DNA of 20,162 bases from a virus, in the IMG/VR virus record IMGVR_UViG_3300024346_000670, positions 1 to 20,162 of that record. The stretch is one strand, 5' to 3'. The notes under the pieces were generated by a model. The model searched no databases. It saw nothing but the letters and a program-made list of their open reading frames with translations, and was not told the origin of the DNA. This document shows, piece by piece, positions 6,915-15,554 of this stretch. Every line of letters begins with the position of its first letter. The first letter of the stretch is position 1. The translations under genes were made by a program, and so were the position numbers.

Positions 6915-9900
6915 TCATCCACCTAAGTAAATACAAGCGATTTGTTTAACCTCATCAGCGGATGCAAAGGTTACATTCTCGCGTGACTTAGCTACCGTGT
7001 ATGAGCGAATTATATCATCACTCTGCTTCATACCCTTACCCTGCATATCAGATGCGACAATTAAGTCTCCAACAGAGATATTACCTGCCTGACCACAGAC
7101 GTTGATCTTACCTTCACCAATAGAGTTGATCTTGATGGTTTTATACGTCTCAAACAGATGCTCATGCTCTGCTTTCAGCACCCATTCTCCGCCCTTGTGT
7201 ATTCTATTTTTTGATGAGAATGGCGCATCTTCTCCAAGTGCGGCAGGGACGAATCCTCCGCCAAGATCACCTGCAAACACTCCGATCACTCCGGTCTGGT
7301 TTGCCTGACTTGAGATAGCAACCGATGTAATTGCGTCATTGATCGTTGGGGCCGCCTTGACCTCAATATCAATGAGAATATCACCCAACTCTGGACTAAT
7401 TCCCTTCTCTATCAATCCATCATGTGACGCTGTAAATGGCCCTGCTGTACCTACGTTGGTGTATATCGAATAAGATGAACCCTGAGTTGCTATTGCAAGG
7501 AAAACGTCGGCTGAAACTCCATCTTCAACGTACAATGGTCTGCTACTTTTAACTACCCCGCCGTTAGACGAGTAAGTTGCAAAGGAGCTAGTATCTTGAG
7601 TGATCCTGAATGTTGTAGACGTTAGTACAGTGATTGTTGAGTTTTCATCGTTCAATCCTGTCCATCCACCTGTAAAACCAGACAAGTAGACAATATCATC
7701 GTCATTCAAATTGTGCGTTGTGCTTGTAGTGATTACGCAAGGATTTGCGCTCGTCGCCCCAGATACATTGATAGAGTTGATGTTGCCAACCCTAAATCTT
7801 CCACCCTGAGAAAAAGACCCTATTTCTGCCCTGACTGGAGCTTTGTCTGCGCTGAGATTATATCCACCAAAGAAATTCCCAGCATAATAAAAATTATTAG
7901 CGGCATCCGACTCGGTATGCGCTTGAAGAGCAGGGCCGCTTTCGGCATAAGCGATAATGCCTCCAGTCTGATCTTGATATGACTTTCCGCCTAGAGCAAA
8001 TTCAGATTCCTCAAAAACACCTAAACTTGTATCTACTGGGCCAAGGAAGAACTTATATTCAGGGTTGCTTGGAGTGCCTAGAAAGTCGAAATTCGTTCTA
8101 GGCTTCAGCTTACCAACTGGCTCCGATTGATCTTTGATCGACTCGCCGGTAAATTCGTCCCTGCCTAGATTACCAATGCTCATCAATCGTTCTGTTGAAT
8201 AGGCACTTTTTTGCCCGAAGATATTTACGATTGCGTACCTAAAGCGATATGTAAACCCTGTTCTATAACCGTAAATCTGAAGCAATGGAGTATCTTTATG
8301 AAATGAAAACCAATCAGAGCTTTGCTCTCTATACTGAACGTCATAATAGTCGACGTATTGATACGAGCTTTCTGGAGCCTCAAACTTAACAAATTTTCTT
8401 ATTGCGCCATCTGCATCACTGACTTCCTCCAACGATGGAGTGCCAACGGAGAGCGCAGGGAAAGCTACATCGGCAGGATCAACAAAAGCTGGCGAACTCA
8501 ACGCATCAACTTCGCTCAATACTTCCCAAGGGTATGCTGTTGCGTCATGCTCAAATAACTGGAACGAGCAAGTTGAATCAAGATTGATAGACATTGCCCG
8601 ACATTTGAATTGCTTGTTTGTGAACCCTAGAGCTGGATAGTTGAGTAACACCAAGTCACCAACTTCAACTTTGATCGTCGATGAATCTGCTGTGAACGAT
8701 ACAGATAAACTCTGCTGTCTTGACGACAACACTGCCACACGAGCAATATCACGAGCTTGATAGACCGCTGTAATGGTTGGCAGATCAAGCTGTAGCTCTT
8801 GCTCAATCCCGTTGTCTTCAGCCTTGTATGTAGTGTATTCCGATGAGTCTTTCTCTGGATATGCAATTTCATCTGGCTGAAAATTAACATCTTTGTTCGC
8901 AAACTTTGCCACGCATCGATTGTACCTCTGCTTCCGTCCAATAGACGAAACATCAATGTCACTAACAATGTTGCTTTCATCAAATGTAAGAGTGGAGCTT
9001 GCAGGATCGTCGTCAATGACTAGCTTATATTTTCCATTACTGAAGGGAAGCATTCCGCGCATACCCTTCAGTAGCGCAGTTGTGTTATTAAAGATCGACT
9101 GTCCTGTATCGAGGACGGCATTACAGAGGTAGATAGACTGATTTGAGCCGCCGGTATACTCAGTTACGGTTTCATCGCAAAAATCCGCACCATCAGCAAT
9201 ACCCTGCTCATCAATCTCGTTGTACGGTATACCCTTCCCGTACAGGTCATCGGTTAAATAATCTCTAAGACAAAGTGCTGGATTGTCACTCCACTCCCAT
9301 GTGGATGCATCATTTGAGCGATGCGTTGAAGTGCCTAGCCCCGAATCATAGACAGTAGATGTGCTGTCTTTTCTTGGATCGTAAATTTTTCTACCACGAA
9401 CCTTTGCAGTAATTGTAGGCAATCCTCTAAAAACATCTGCATCGAATACAATCTTGATTCCCAAATAAGCGACTCCACGCAATCGATGCGAAGAAGTCCA
9501 TGAAGGTGCGCTCGTTAATACAGTGCTGGCAGTTTGATCCGAAGCCCCTAGTTTTTTATCGATAGTGACAAGACCGCTGTATTTTGAGTCTGTTGAAATT
9601 ACGTCGTCGATATAAATATCACCAATCGAATCAACCGGCCCCTCGCATAGTACAAGGCAAACATATAAATCTTTGTTGTCTGTCCCTGCTGTCTCAACGA
9701 ATACTCTAGTTCCGCCAACTAAACGTTCGCCGTAAATTAAAGGTATAGGCTGGTCATTCGCTTGCTTGTTGACCAAGAATCCTTGTTGCTGACTGCCAAA
9801 ATCAGGCAGTTCAGGTATCTCGACAAACCATGAGATAACATCGCCAACAAGATCAAGAGCAAAATCGACTGTATCTTTGACTGCTCCAAGAGGATTATTA

Positions 9901-9923
9901 AATAACTTCTTGAAAAAGCTCAC
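6915..9923 (-). CDS. Tail tip / host specificity protein, gpJ-like (1002 aa)
   Basis: This is the large central tip protein. Residues 1-35 form an amphipathic N-terminus with a hydrophobic core (FALDLVGDVISWFV). Residues 55-225 have the tip-protein layout: QPIPLIYGERLVGG, a CEGPVDSIGDIYIDD segment, and NPALCLRDYLT at about 214-224, a strong landmark of gpJ-type proteins. Residues 500-585 look like a fibronectin III domain (YDVQYR then FRYAIVNIFG). Around 725-790 is a small beta barrel (NPCVITTSTTHNLNDDDIVY), common in phage tail proteins. The last 90 residues have GDLIVASDMQGKGMKQSDD and SYTVAKS, a C-terminal domain shared by many phage tip proteins. The GTG start overlaps the preceding TAG by one base. 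It is expected to close the tail tube and take part in receptor recognition or ejection. Confidence 0.85.
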   Translation of the reverse strand: MSFFKKLFNNPLGAVKDTVDFALDLVGDVISWFVEIPELPDFGSQQQGFLVNKQANDQPIPLIYGERLVGGTRVFVETAGTDNKDLYVCLVLCEGPVDSIGDIYIDDVISTDSKYSGLVTIDKKLGASDQTASTVLTSAPSWTSSHRLRGVAYLGIKIVFDADVFRGLPTITAKVRGRKIYDPRKDSTSTVYDSGLGTSTHRSNDASTWEWSDNPALCLRDYLTDDLYGKGIPYNEIDEQGIADGADFCDETVTEYTGGSNQSIYLCNAVLDTGQSIFNNTTALLKGMRGMLPFSNGKYKLVIDDDPASSTLTFDESNIVSDIDVSSIGRKQRYNRCVAKFANKDVNFQPDEIAYPEKDSSEYTTYKAEDNGIEQELQLDLPTITAVYQARDIARVAVLSSRQQSLSVSFTADSSTIKVEVGDLVLLNYPALGFTNKQFKCRAMSINLDSTCSFQLFEHDATAYPWEVLSEVDALSSPAFVDPADVAFPALSVGTPSLEEVSDADGAIRKFVKFEAPESSYQYVDYYDVQYREQSSDWFSFHKDTPLLQIYGYRTGFTYRFRYAIVNIFGQKSAYSTERLMSIGNLGRDEFTGESIKDQSEPVGKLKPRTNFDFLGTPSNPEYKFFLGPVDTSLGVFEESEFALGGKSYQDQTGGIIAYAESGPALQAHTESDAANNFYYAGNFFGGYNLSADKAPVRAEIGSFSQGGRFRVGNINSINVSGATSANPCVITTSTTHNLNDDDIVYLSGFTGGWTGLNDENSTITVLTSTTFRITQDTSSFATYSSNGGVVKSSRPLYVEDGVSADVFLAIATQGSSYSIYTNVGTAGPFTASHDGLIEKGISPELGDILIDIEVKAAPTINDAITSVAISSQANQTGVIGVFAGDLGGGFVPAALGEDAPFSSKNRIHKGGEWVLKAEHEHLFETYKTIKINSIGEGKINVCGQAGNISVGDLIVASDMQGKGMKQSDDIIRSYTVAKSRENVTFASADEVKQIACIYLGG

Positions 9924-10486
9924 TACGCTTTACCCCACTTCAAGTCCTTGACGGAATTAGCTGAAAACTCAAACCCCAAGTCAGTTGAATAAAGCTCTCG
10001 CTGTGATGATGAATTAGTTCGTCTACCGCCCTTTTTCTCAAAGTCAGCCCAATGACTATCAGCAGTCAAAGTGATTACTGAATTATCGCCTTCCTGAAAA
10101 CTGAAGCTGGATAACAAACCTTTGAACAGAAGGATTGGTGCGCCTACAATTCCGTATGATGCGCTTGTCGCGCAGAGGTAATAAAAAACATCGCCGTTAT
10201 TCCAATTTTGAGTAAGCAAATCACTTGCAAATGAACCTGTGGCGTTACTCAATGTAATATTGAATTGTTGGTTCTGTAATGTTCCGCTTTGCCCAGAAGC
10301 ACTTATGTCCACCAAAAGCTCTGAGGATTCATAAGTCTCGCCATCATAAACCAAGTCAATCGGATTGCTGGTGTAATACCGTACCGTAGGAGTGTCTGTA
10401 TCTACCTCAATACTTATTAAATGTGCAATCCCTGAGCTGTTAGACTGGAGCGCAGAGAATGTAGAGGCATTGATCGTTCTTGCCAT
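9923..10486 (-). CDS. Minor tail / tip hub protein (187 aa)
   Basis: This small tail protein sits directly before the gpJ-like gene, where tip hub proteins are found. Its N-terminus (MARTINASTFSALQSNSSG) leads into IEVDTDTPTVRYYTSNPIDLVYDGETYES, the 'strand, YT, DGETY' pattern of phage minor tail proteins related to the DUF2163 and lambda gpL-like groups. The C-terminus holds GGRRTNSSSQRELYSTDLGF and DLKWGK, a conserved end in these proteins. In lambda gpL this region carries an iron-sulfur cluster, but the cysteine pattern for that is absent here (a single Cys, in LCATSAS). The ATG overlaps the previous stop as TAATG, and its own TAG overlaps the gpJ start, so all three are likely translated together. 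Confidence 0.65.
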   Translation of the reverse strand: MARTINASTFSALQSNSSGIAHLISIEVDTDTPTVRYYTSNPIDLVYDGETYESSELLVDISASGQSGTLQNQQFNITLSNATGSFASDLLTQNWNNGDVFYYLCATSASYGIVGAPILLFKGLLSSFSFQEGDNSVITLTADSHWADFEKKGGRRTNSSSQRELYSTDLGFEFSANSVKDLKWGKA

Positions 10487-11061
10487 TATAAAGACTCAAT
10501 AAAATCGACTTCGATATTGTACTGGTTATTAGCATTTACCTCATAAGATTGAATGTCATTTGCCAGACGAACCTTAAACGCCACGTTGTTGTAGGTAACA
10601 GCGGCATTGTTGGCAACATCAGCAACGAGCGCAGGATAGATCGTCAATGTGCCATTCCCAGATAAGTCTTCTGTAACCATGTAGACCTTGTTATGCCCTG
10701 CAAACTTAACTAAGTCTCCCCTGAGCAAACTTTGCCCTACAAGTCCATCAACAGCAATCGTCTTATCGCCCGCTGTATGCGCTCCGTTAACTAGAACACT
10801 GCCCGACGCAGTGCCACGAGTGGAGCCAATCTCTGTTGGCTGTATGTCAAACTCGCCAAATCTTCCGCCCTGAGAAATGATATATGCACTGACAATACCA
10901 GCTTCAGACTTTGTTAGACGTTCATAGCTAGCAGTAAACTCCCAGCGTTGCGCTCCGATTGCACGAGCCTTGATCTTTCCGTTGATCGACTCTGATGTGG
11001 TGACAAAGTTATTCGACCTGAAATTGATCGACTGAAACTCTGGATCAGTTGGGTAAGTCAT
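10486..11061 (-). CDS. Minor tail protein with inserted beta domain (191 aa)
   Basis: Located straight after the tape measure gene, in the place of distal tail or gpM-like proteins. The N-terminal part (residues 1-80; RWEFTASYERLTKSEA, GGRFGEFDIQP) and the last 30 residues (YNIEVDFIESL) form a typical minor-tail frame. Between them, residues about 84-164 form a separate domain (GDKTIAVDGLVGQSLLRGDL, VKFAG, then EDLSGNGTL and NNAAVTY) that closely resembles residues about 229-310 of the major capsid protein in this window. I read this as a small beta barrel exposed on the tail surface. The ATG overlaps the tape measure stop (ATGA). Its exact position in the tail tip is inferred. Confidence 0.65.
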   Translation of the reverse strand: MTYPTDPEFQSINFRSNNFVTTSESINGKIKARAIGAQRWEFTASYERLTKSEAGIVSAYIISQGGRFGEFDIQPTEIGSTRGTASGSVLVNGAHTAGDKTIAVDGLVGQSLLRGDLVKFAGHNKVYMVTEDLSGNGTLTIYPALVADVANNAAVTYNNVAFKVRLANDIQSYEVNANNQYNIEVDFIESL

Positions 11062-13082
11062 ACAAGTGCCTTCCTACCGCGATTATTCATTGCTTGGTTA
11101 ATCATACCAATAATCATGCCTCGACGCTGTTGTAACAACTGGTCAAATCCTGATGCGTCTGTTGCCGTGATATTAAATGAGACGCTGACGTTTTGTGTAT
11201 TGCTAGTAGATTCTGGACGCAGTTTTTCGTTAGGTATGATCCTGCCGCTAGACCCCATAGTCAGAACTTCTGGCCCGCGCTCCCCGACAACATAGGATTC
11301 ACCGCCTCTAACCTGTCCGCCTAATGCCCTACCAGAGAGTGATTTAGTAGCGTACGATGCGCCCGCCGCGATAATGACACCAGCCGCCGCCGCACCCAAT
11401 ACTGGGCCGACAATGGGGATTATCGCTAACGATTTATATGCCGCCATCGCCGCACCGTACGAATCGGAAATAATCTTTGCCGCATTCTCGCGCTTTTCCT
11501 GATTCATCAGGTTCACGCCGACTCTGAATCCAGCCTTTTGCTTTTCAGACTTACCCTTCATCAATTTGCCTTCAAGGCCAAGCAATGATTCATTTAAGTT
11601 GGTGCGCTGTTCAAGCTCGCGGTTGTCTTGCCGTGCTTGTATCTCAGCCTTGACCCTACCATTCTCTTCAGCGTCCGCAATCTGCTTCTTAGCATATTCC
11701 GCTTCATTTCTACGAACAATTTCAAGCTGTACTTGTTTCATCTGTTCTTGATTGAAGTTTAATTCTTTGGCTTCTCTGAGCAATTTTTCTGTTTTAGTTT
11801 CGCTCTTAAACTGAGCCAAAAATTCTTTCTGCTGTTCAATGAGCTTCTGCTTTTGGCCGTATATTTCTTTTAAGACTTTAACCGTGCCTTTTTGCTCTTC
11901 AGATAAATCTTTCTGCGCGGCTTTCTCATCTTTCGCAGATTGGATAGCGACCAATCTAGCCTTGTGTAGTTTTAGTTCATCGCCAGTAAGCCCCATTGCA
12001 ACGGCTCTTTGAATCTCCATTTCGATCCAAGACATTCTGGTTGCACCAGCTTGCTCTTTCGTTTTGGCAATTAGTGCTTCTCTAGCTTTTCTTAGTGCTT
12101 CTGCCTGTGCTTCCGCTTCTTTCTCGACTTGCTGTTGCTTCTCGTAAGCCTTGACTGCCTCTAACTGACGGCGTAATTGATTTTGTAATGAAATGCCAGC
12201 ACCGTCTCTAGCGGCTTCTAGTATCTTTAATTCGATGGCTGTCTTGCCAATAGCATTAAATTCGTCGTCGATGGTTTCAACTAAGGCCATCAAATTCTCG
12301 CGCTTTTCTTTAACCTCTTTGGTTTCTTCTTTGCGCTTGCCCGTTAGAATATCGAATTGAGTTTGCAATTCTTGCTGTAACTTGAGCTGATCTTCTAAAG
12401 CATTTCTATTAGTTATGACAGCTTCCGCGCTATCAATATACGATGCCGTTAAATCCTTATTCCCTTTAAAAATCTCTTTGCCTGACTCTATAACTCCGGT
12501 TGATCCATCTCGTAGCTCATAGAATCGCTCTACTGCATCTGCCTGAGTCTCCCCTAAGCTCTCAATCGTATCTCTAACAGTCGCTAACTCTCTCCGTAGC
12601 TCTGCTAGTTTCGCGCCTTTTGCCGCTTCGGAAAGGGCTGATAAATCTCCGCTATATTCCTTGAGCTTCTTTTTAGATTCTGTGATTGCTTCATTGGCGG
12701 CAAACAATGATCGAATGAACGGCCCACCGATCAGCGCACCGATAGCCAAGATCGCACCGAAAGCCGCACCAGAAGGGCCGAAGATCGCCGCAATTTGCGG
12801 GCCTTGTTGCGCGAATACACGAACAGCATCCGTGCCAGATTCAAGCTGGACTGCAACGTCTTGTATCTGTACGGATAATTGACCAGTAGTATTTGTTAGG
12901 GCGGATGCCGCCCCACGGTATCCTTTCAAGAGAGGCGGGCCTTTGCGAGCTTGGGCGTTCATCCCGTCCAAGCCATTTCCAGCGGCTTCTGCGGCTTTCT
13001 TGAGTCGTGTAAGCTCTTTCTGTGCGGCCTTAGTGCCTACTGTCTCAATCGCAATCTGTAGCTTTTCAATATCTGTCGCCAT
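11058..13082 (-). CDS. Tape measure protein (674 aa)
   Basis: The tail length tape measure protein, which runs through the tail tube and sets its length. Long charged coiled coils (about residues 130-525) are bracketed by hydrophobic segments: IAAIFGPSGAAFGAILAIGALIGG near 98-122 and SLAIIPIVGPVLGAAAAGVIIAAG near 552-577. The C-terminus carries the landmark ALGGQVRGGESYVVGERGPEVL and SSGRIIPNEKL, seen at the end of many lambda-type tape measures. At about 0.15 nm per residue this predicts a tail near 100 nm. A GTG three bases upstream (13085) is possible, but AAGG is better spaced for the ATG at 13082. No lytic transglycosylase or peptidase motif is visible. It follows its chaperone pair, the usual order. 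Confidence 0.9.
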   Translation of the reverse strand: MATDIEKLQIAIETVGTKAAQKELTRLKKAAEAAGNGLDGMNAQARKGPPLLKGYRGAASALTNTTGQLSVQIQDVAVQLESGTDAVRVFAQQGPQIAAIFGPSGAAFGAILAIGALIGGPFIRSLFAANEAITESKKKLKEYSGDLSALSEAAKGAKLAELRRELATVRDTIESLGETQADAVERFYELRDGSTGVIESGKEIFKGNKDLTASYIDSAEAVITNRNALEDQLKLQQELQTQFDILTGKRKEETKEVKEKRENLMALVETIDDEFNAIGKTAIELKILEAARDGAGISLQNQLRRQLEAVKAYEKQQQVEKEAEAQAEALRKAREALIAKTKEQAGATRMSWIEMEIQRAVAMGLTGDELKLHKARLVAIQSAKDEKAAQKDLSEEQKGTVKVLKEIYGQKQKLIEQQKEFLAQFKSETKTEKLLREAKELNFNQEQMKQVQLEIVRRNEAEYAKKQIADAEENGRVKAEIQARQDNRELEQRTNLNESLLGLEGKLMKGKSEKQKAGFRVGVNLMNQEKRENAAKIISDSYGAAMAAYKSLAIIPIVGPVLGAAAAGVIIAAGASYATKSLSGRALGGQVRGGESYVVGERGPEVLTMGSSGRIIPNEKLRPESTSNTQNVSVSFNITATDASGFDQLLQQRRGMIIGMINQAMNNRGRKALV

Positions 13083-13084
13083 CA

Positions 13085-13369
13085 CTAAACCTTATGCTTC
13101 GCAAGCTCCATAATCGCCTCAATCTCCCACGGATCAAGTACCCTACCCGTAAGCCGCATATAACTTTCAAGCTCCAACCATGTATGGTTTTTGAGCGATG
13201 TGTACGCTGTCCAGCAATCATCATGTTGCCATAATAGCGTTGGTGCATTTAGCAATTCTGGCGGTGTGACTCCGCGACTTTTCTCAACTTGTTTCAGGCT
13301 TTCATAACGACTGATTTTTGAACCTTCTGGGTAGCTATTTATGTAAAAACACCACTTCCCAAACGCCAC
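13085..13369 (-). CDS. Tail assembly chaperone, T part (expressed by -1 frameshift)
   Basis: Second half of a lambda gpG/gpGT-type chaperone pair. The reading frame is open back to the slippery site at 13399-13393, so a -1 shift adds HKRLIDEF before VAFGKWCFY and yields a fusion of 222 residues. A free-standing start at GTG 13369 is possible but has no clear ribosome binding site, which argues that frameshifting is the main route. The product contains SLKQVEKSRGVTPPELLNAP, an HDDCWTAYTSL helix and a MELAKHKV end. In lambda, the T domain recruits the tape measure and the tail tube subunit during assembly. Its stop lies three bases before the tape measure ATG at 13082. Confidence 0.75.
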   Translation of the reverse strand: MAFGKWCFYINSYPEGSKISRYESLKQVEKSRGVTPPELLNAPTLLWQHDDCWTAYTSLKNHTWLELESYMRLTGRVLDPWEIEAIMELAKHKV

Positions 13370-13380
13370 AAACTCATCAA

Positions 13381-13752
13381 TCAGTCGTTTATGAAATTTT
13401 TCCTATCAAGTAAGAAAGCAAAGATTTGGTTCACTACATTCGGAGAATTTTCGCACAGCCAAAGAGCATTCTCTTTTGAATACTTAAATGGCTTACCACC
13501 CTTCTGCAACTCCTGCCAATCAATAATGATTGAAGCAATCATCGGCCACAGATATTCATGGTCAAATAAATCTATGCCTTCTTCACCTTCGTGTTTCCTT
13601 CTTTGCTCCTTCTGAGCCTGTCTCCATGCTTTGGAATCCAAACCTTTGACCAGAAAGATTACATCCTCTGGTTCCCCAGTTGCCGTATTCACGAGCTGAA
13701 ACTCCGCTCCAGACTCGTGACTCTCAACCGTCGCCAGTTGATTTATGTCCAT
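13381..13752 (-). CDS. Tail assembly chaperone, G-like (123 aa)
   Basis: First half of the tail assembly chaperone pair, lying between the tail tube gene and the tape measure gene, as lambda G does. The protein is a compact alpha/beta chaperone-like sequence: MDINQLATVESHESGAEFQL, a VIFLVKGLDSKAWRQAQKEQ segment, a helix rich in charge (RRKHEGEEGIDLFDHEY), and an aromatic end NQIFAFLLDRKNF. FLVKGLDS-x-x-W is typical of the phage chaperone group. The final codons contain A AAT TTC, where ribosomes can slip -1 into the T frame. ATG 13752 sits at the end of a hairpin whose loop and right arm carry the AGGGGG ribosome binding site. Without the shift the product ends with IND at the TGA. Confidence 0.8.
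   Translation of the reverse strand: MDINQLATVESHESGAEFQLVNTATGEPEDVIFLVKGLDSKAWRQAQKEQRRKHEGEEGIDLFDHEYLWPMIASIIIDWQELQKGGKPFKYSKENALWLCENSPNVVNQIFAFLLDRKNFIND
13393..13399 (-). other. Programmed -1 frameshift heptamer A AAT TTC
   Basis: Read on the minus strand with the zero frame of the G-like gene, the codons are AGG AAA AAT TTC ATA. The heptamer A AAT TTC is an exact X XXY YYZ slippery site: after a -1 shift, AAT re-pairs as AAA and TTC as TTT. The new frame runs without a stop into the T part. The zero-frame stop (TGA 13383-13381) comes three codons later. No strong downstream pseudoknot was recognised by eye. G/GT frameshifting in tail chaperones is well established in lambda and many long-tailed phages; use of this site here is inferred. 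Confidence 0.85.
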
Positions 13753-13771
13753 AAAACCCCCTAGGTTTTAT
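13751..13771 (-). promoter_or_regulatory. Hairpin overlapping the G-like gene ribosome binding site and start
   Basis: On the minus strand an 8-bp perfect inverted repeat, ATAAAACC / GGTTTTAT, encloses the loop TAGGG. The Shine-Dalgarno sequence AGGGGG is split between loop and right arm, and the last two arm bases are the first two of the ATG at 13752. It could lower translation of the chaperone relative to the abundant tail tube protein just upstream, or act as a weak terminator after the tube gene. The stem is mostly A-T, so strength is uncertain. Confidence 0.5.
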
Positions 13772-13780
13772 TGTTGATAA

Positions 13781-14698
13781 TTATGCAGGTGTACGAGTAA
13801 TGACGAGCTGTGAAGCATCCGCAGAACTGTACAAAGCAACAAAGTCCATGCTGACCGTTACCGCACCTTCCCCTGAAACGTCCGGCTGACCAGAATTGAA
13901 CTTAACCTTAGTTAAATCGATGATGTAATCATTCCCCGCTGTGTCTGTCAGTGTACATACAACGTCAGACTCAGTTTCGTTAATGAACTTTTCATACAAC
14001 GTCTTGCTGTCGAAATAAGTAGTTAGCGTACCAGTTACGCGAGACTTGCCAATCGAAGGGCGGCTAGTTGTGTCAGCACCTACCGAGAACAAAGGCTCCA
14101 GACCATTCTCAATCGAAATATCGAGTGCTGTGACTGTTGCGATTGACGAACCACCTTCATTGATCGATCCAGTAAATGAATCAAAAGGTGTGTTGCCAAT
14201 ATCAGCAGAATAGGTTGATGAAGCAACTTCAGCAGTAGCAAGTGCTAAATCCTGACCTACAACTCCGAAAGTAGTGCTAACCATAGCATTTGGACTGATC
14301 GACATACTCATTGTGTTGAACTCACAACCTGTATAGCGATGAAACTCTGGAGTTGCCAAATCTGCGAACTTACGCTCAAGGGTGAAAGAACGACGAGTTG
14401 TGCCTGTTTTTAGGACGTTAGTTGTCCAAGTTCCGCACATTACAGCCTCAAGAATGTCGTCAAATGCGCCGTATTCTAATTCAGCGGAAACATCCCCTGA
14501 AACAGATTTGTTGCCATGACGAAAATCTTCGACCTGCCGGTCACCGCGCAGTTTCTCTGATTCAATGCCATCTTTTGACAAAGCCAAAGTCGTTCCTGTG
14601 TGCGGTAAAGGAGTCCAAGTCGGTGTGCTTGGAGTAGTTCCATAGGTACTCTCTGCAATAAAGTGCAGGGAATGTTGTGCGCCGTTTGCGATAGCCAT
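13781..14698 (-). CDS. Major tail (tube) protein (305 aa)
   Basis: The protein that polymerises into the tail tube. The N-terminus MAIANGAQHSLHFIAESTYG, followed by TPSTPTWTPLPHTGTTL, matches the phage tail tube family of the Phage_tube_2 type: a 'GTTP-x-x-P-x-x-x-LP' stretch, then GNKSVSGDVSAELEYGAFDDIL and a core of beta strands. FRHGNKSVSGD and SFTGSINEGGSSIATVTALD are further landmarks. At about 300 residues it is the usual size for this family. TAGGA upstream supports the ATG at 14698. It lies between the tail terminator and the chaperone pair, the standard order in long non-contractile tails. No contractile sheath gene is seen, which supports siphovirus morphology. Confidence 0.85.
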   Translation of the reverse strand: MAIANGAQHSLHFIAESTYGTTPSTPTWTPLPHTGTTLALSKDGIESEKLRGDRQVEDFRHGNKSVSGDVSAELEYGAFDDILEAVMCGTWTTNVLKTGTTRRSFTLERKFADLATPEFHRYTGCEFNTMSMSISPNAMVSTTFGVVGQDLALATAEVASSTYSADIGNTPFDSFTGSINEGGSSIATVTALDISIENGLEPLFSVGADTTSRPSIGKSRVTGTLTTYFDSKTLYEKFINETESDVVCTLTDTAGNDYIIDLTKVKFNSGQPDVSGEGAVTVSMDFVALYSSADASQLVITRTPA

Positions 14699-14703
14699 TT
14701 TTC

Positions 14704-15111
14704 CTACCTCGCGTCAGTATAAGTTTGAAAATCGACTGTCACTGGCACGAAATGAAACGCACCCTCAGTCACAGCAGGATCAATCGAAACAGATCGAATC
14801 CTGACATTTAGACCATTATAAGACAAAACAGTGCCTCTCTTAAAATGATCTGCCACAGAATCAGGAATCGTAGAACGCCCTGCCCCTGCTGGGTAAACAA
14901 CATCTATTTGATAAATGCCGTTTGTTTCATCCTTGCCAGTAGAGCCAAGCCCTGCTTGTACTGTTCCTGTTGGTAGAAAGGATGGACTCAAAAAAGTTTG
15001 ATTTGCCTCTGGCTCAAACTTTGTATTCGGCCAAGCGATAGAATATCCGCCACTCAGTGTCGATAACCTACCATCTAATGCCGCCTGAAGATCATTGAAA
15101 TGAGTAGCCAT
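14704..15111 (-). CDS. Tail terminator-like protein (135 aa)
   Basis: A lambda gpU-like tail terminator (DUF4128-type family), which caps the tail tube and stops its growth. The sequence shows the family pattern: N-terminal helix (HFNDLQAALDGRLSTL), IAWPNTKFEP, then FLSPSFLPTGTVQAGLG, GIYQIDVVYPAGAGRS and a final beta strand pair. About 135 residues is the usual size. The ATG overlaps the upstream stop as TAATG. It sits at the junction between the neck gene block and the tail tube gene, exactly where tail terminators are expected. Confidence 0.8.
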   Translation of the reverse strand: MATHFNDLQAALDGRLSTLSGGYSIAWPNTKFEPEANQTFLSPSFLPTGTVQAGLGSTGKDETNGIYQIDVVYPAGAGRSTIPDSVADHFKRGTVLSYNGLNVRIRSVSIDPAVTEGAFHFVPVTVDFQTYTDAR

Positions 15112-15554
15112 TAAACAGCTCCCCCAGCTCGTATTTTGGAGATTAGCTTTCTAATGTTAATCCTAACCATTCCTGCCGGAGCTTGCTTAGAGAACCCATT
15201 GACAGTCTTGCCTGTTGGATTCTTTGGAGGACTTGGATACAAGCCATATTCCACAACCCTCGCATATGGAAGATTATTAGCCATGTAAAAAGTCTGCCCT
15301 AATTTTAAAGAGTCAACGGTTTTATTGATTCTTGCAATGGACTTTTTGCCACTACGGTCAACAGACTTGGTTCTACCCTGCGGGAAATTTCCCTTGGATG
15401 CATACCAATTATTGATTAGCAGACCTTTATCTTTAGGGGTTTGCCTGATGATTGCTCGTGCAGTTACGCCAATTAAGTTTTTGACGCGCTTTTCCGCTTT
15501 ATCAATAATCCTTGCAGTAGCACCTTCCAGCCTTTTCCCAAACTTACGACTCAC
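15111..15554 (-). CDS. HK97 gp10-like neck / tail completion protein (147 aa)
   Basis: Matches the HK97 gp10-like family of neck or tail completion proteins. Visible landmarks are a basic N-terminal helix (MSRKFGKRLEGATARIIDKA), ARAIIRQTPKDKGLLINNWY (the T-P-x-D-x-G-x-L-x-x-x-W pattern), YMANNLPYARVVEYG, and a basic C-terminus. In the family it acts at the head-tail interface, joining the tail terminator to the neck. GTG start at 15554 overlaps the upstream TGA (GTGA), and the stop overlaps the next ATG. The strongly basic charge fits contact with DNA or neighbouring acidic surfaces. Position between head closure and terminator genes agrees with this role. Confidence 0.85.
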   Translation of the reverse strand: MSRKFGKRLEGATARIIDKAEKRVKNLIGVTARAIIRQTPKDKGLLINNWYASKGNFPQGRTKSVDRSGKKSIARINKTVDSLKLGQTFYMANNLPYARVVEYGLYPSPPKNPTGKTVNGFSKQAPAGMVRINIRKLISKIRAGGAV

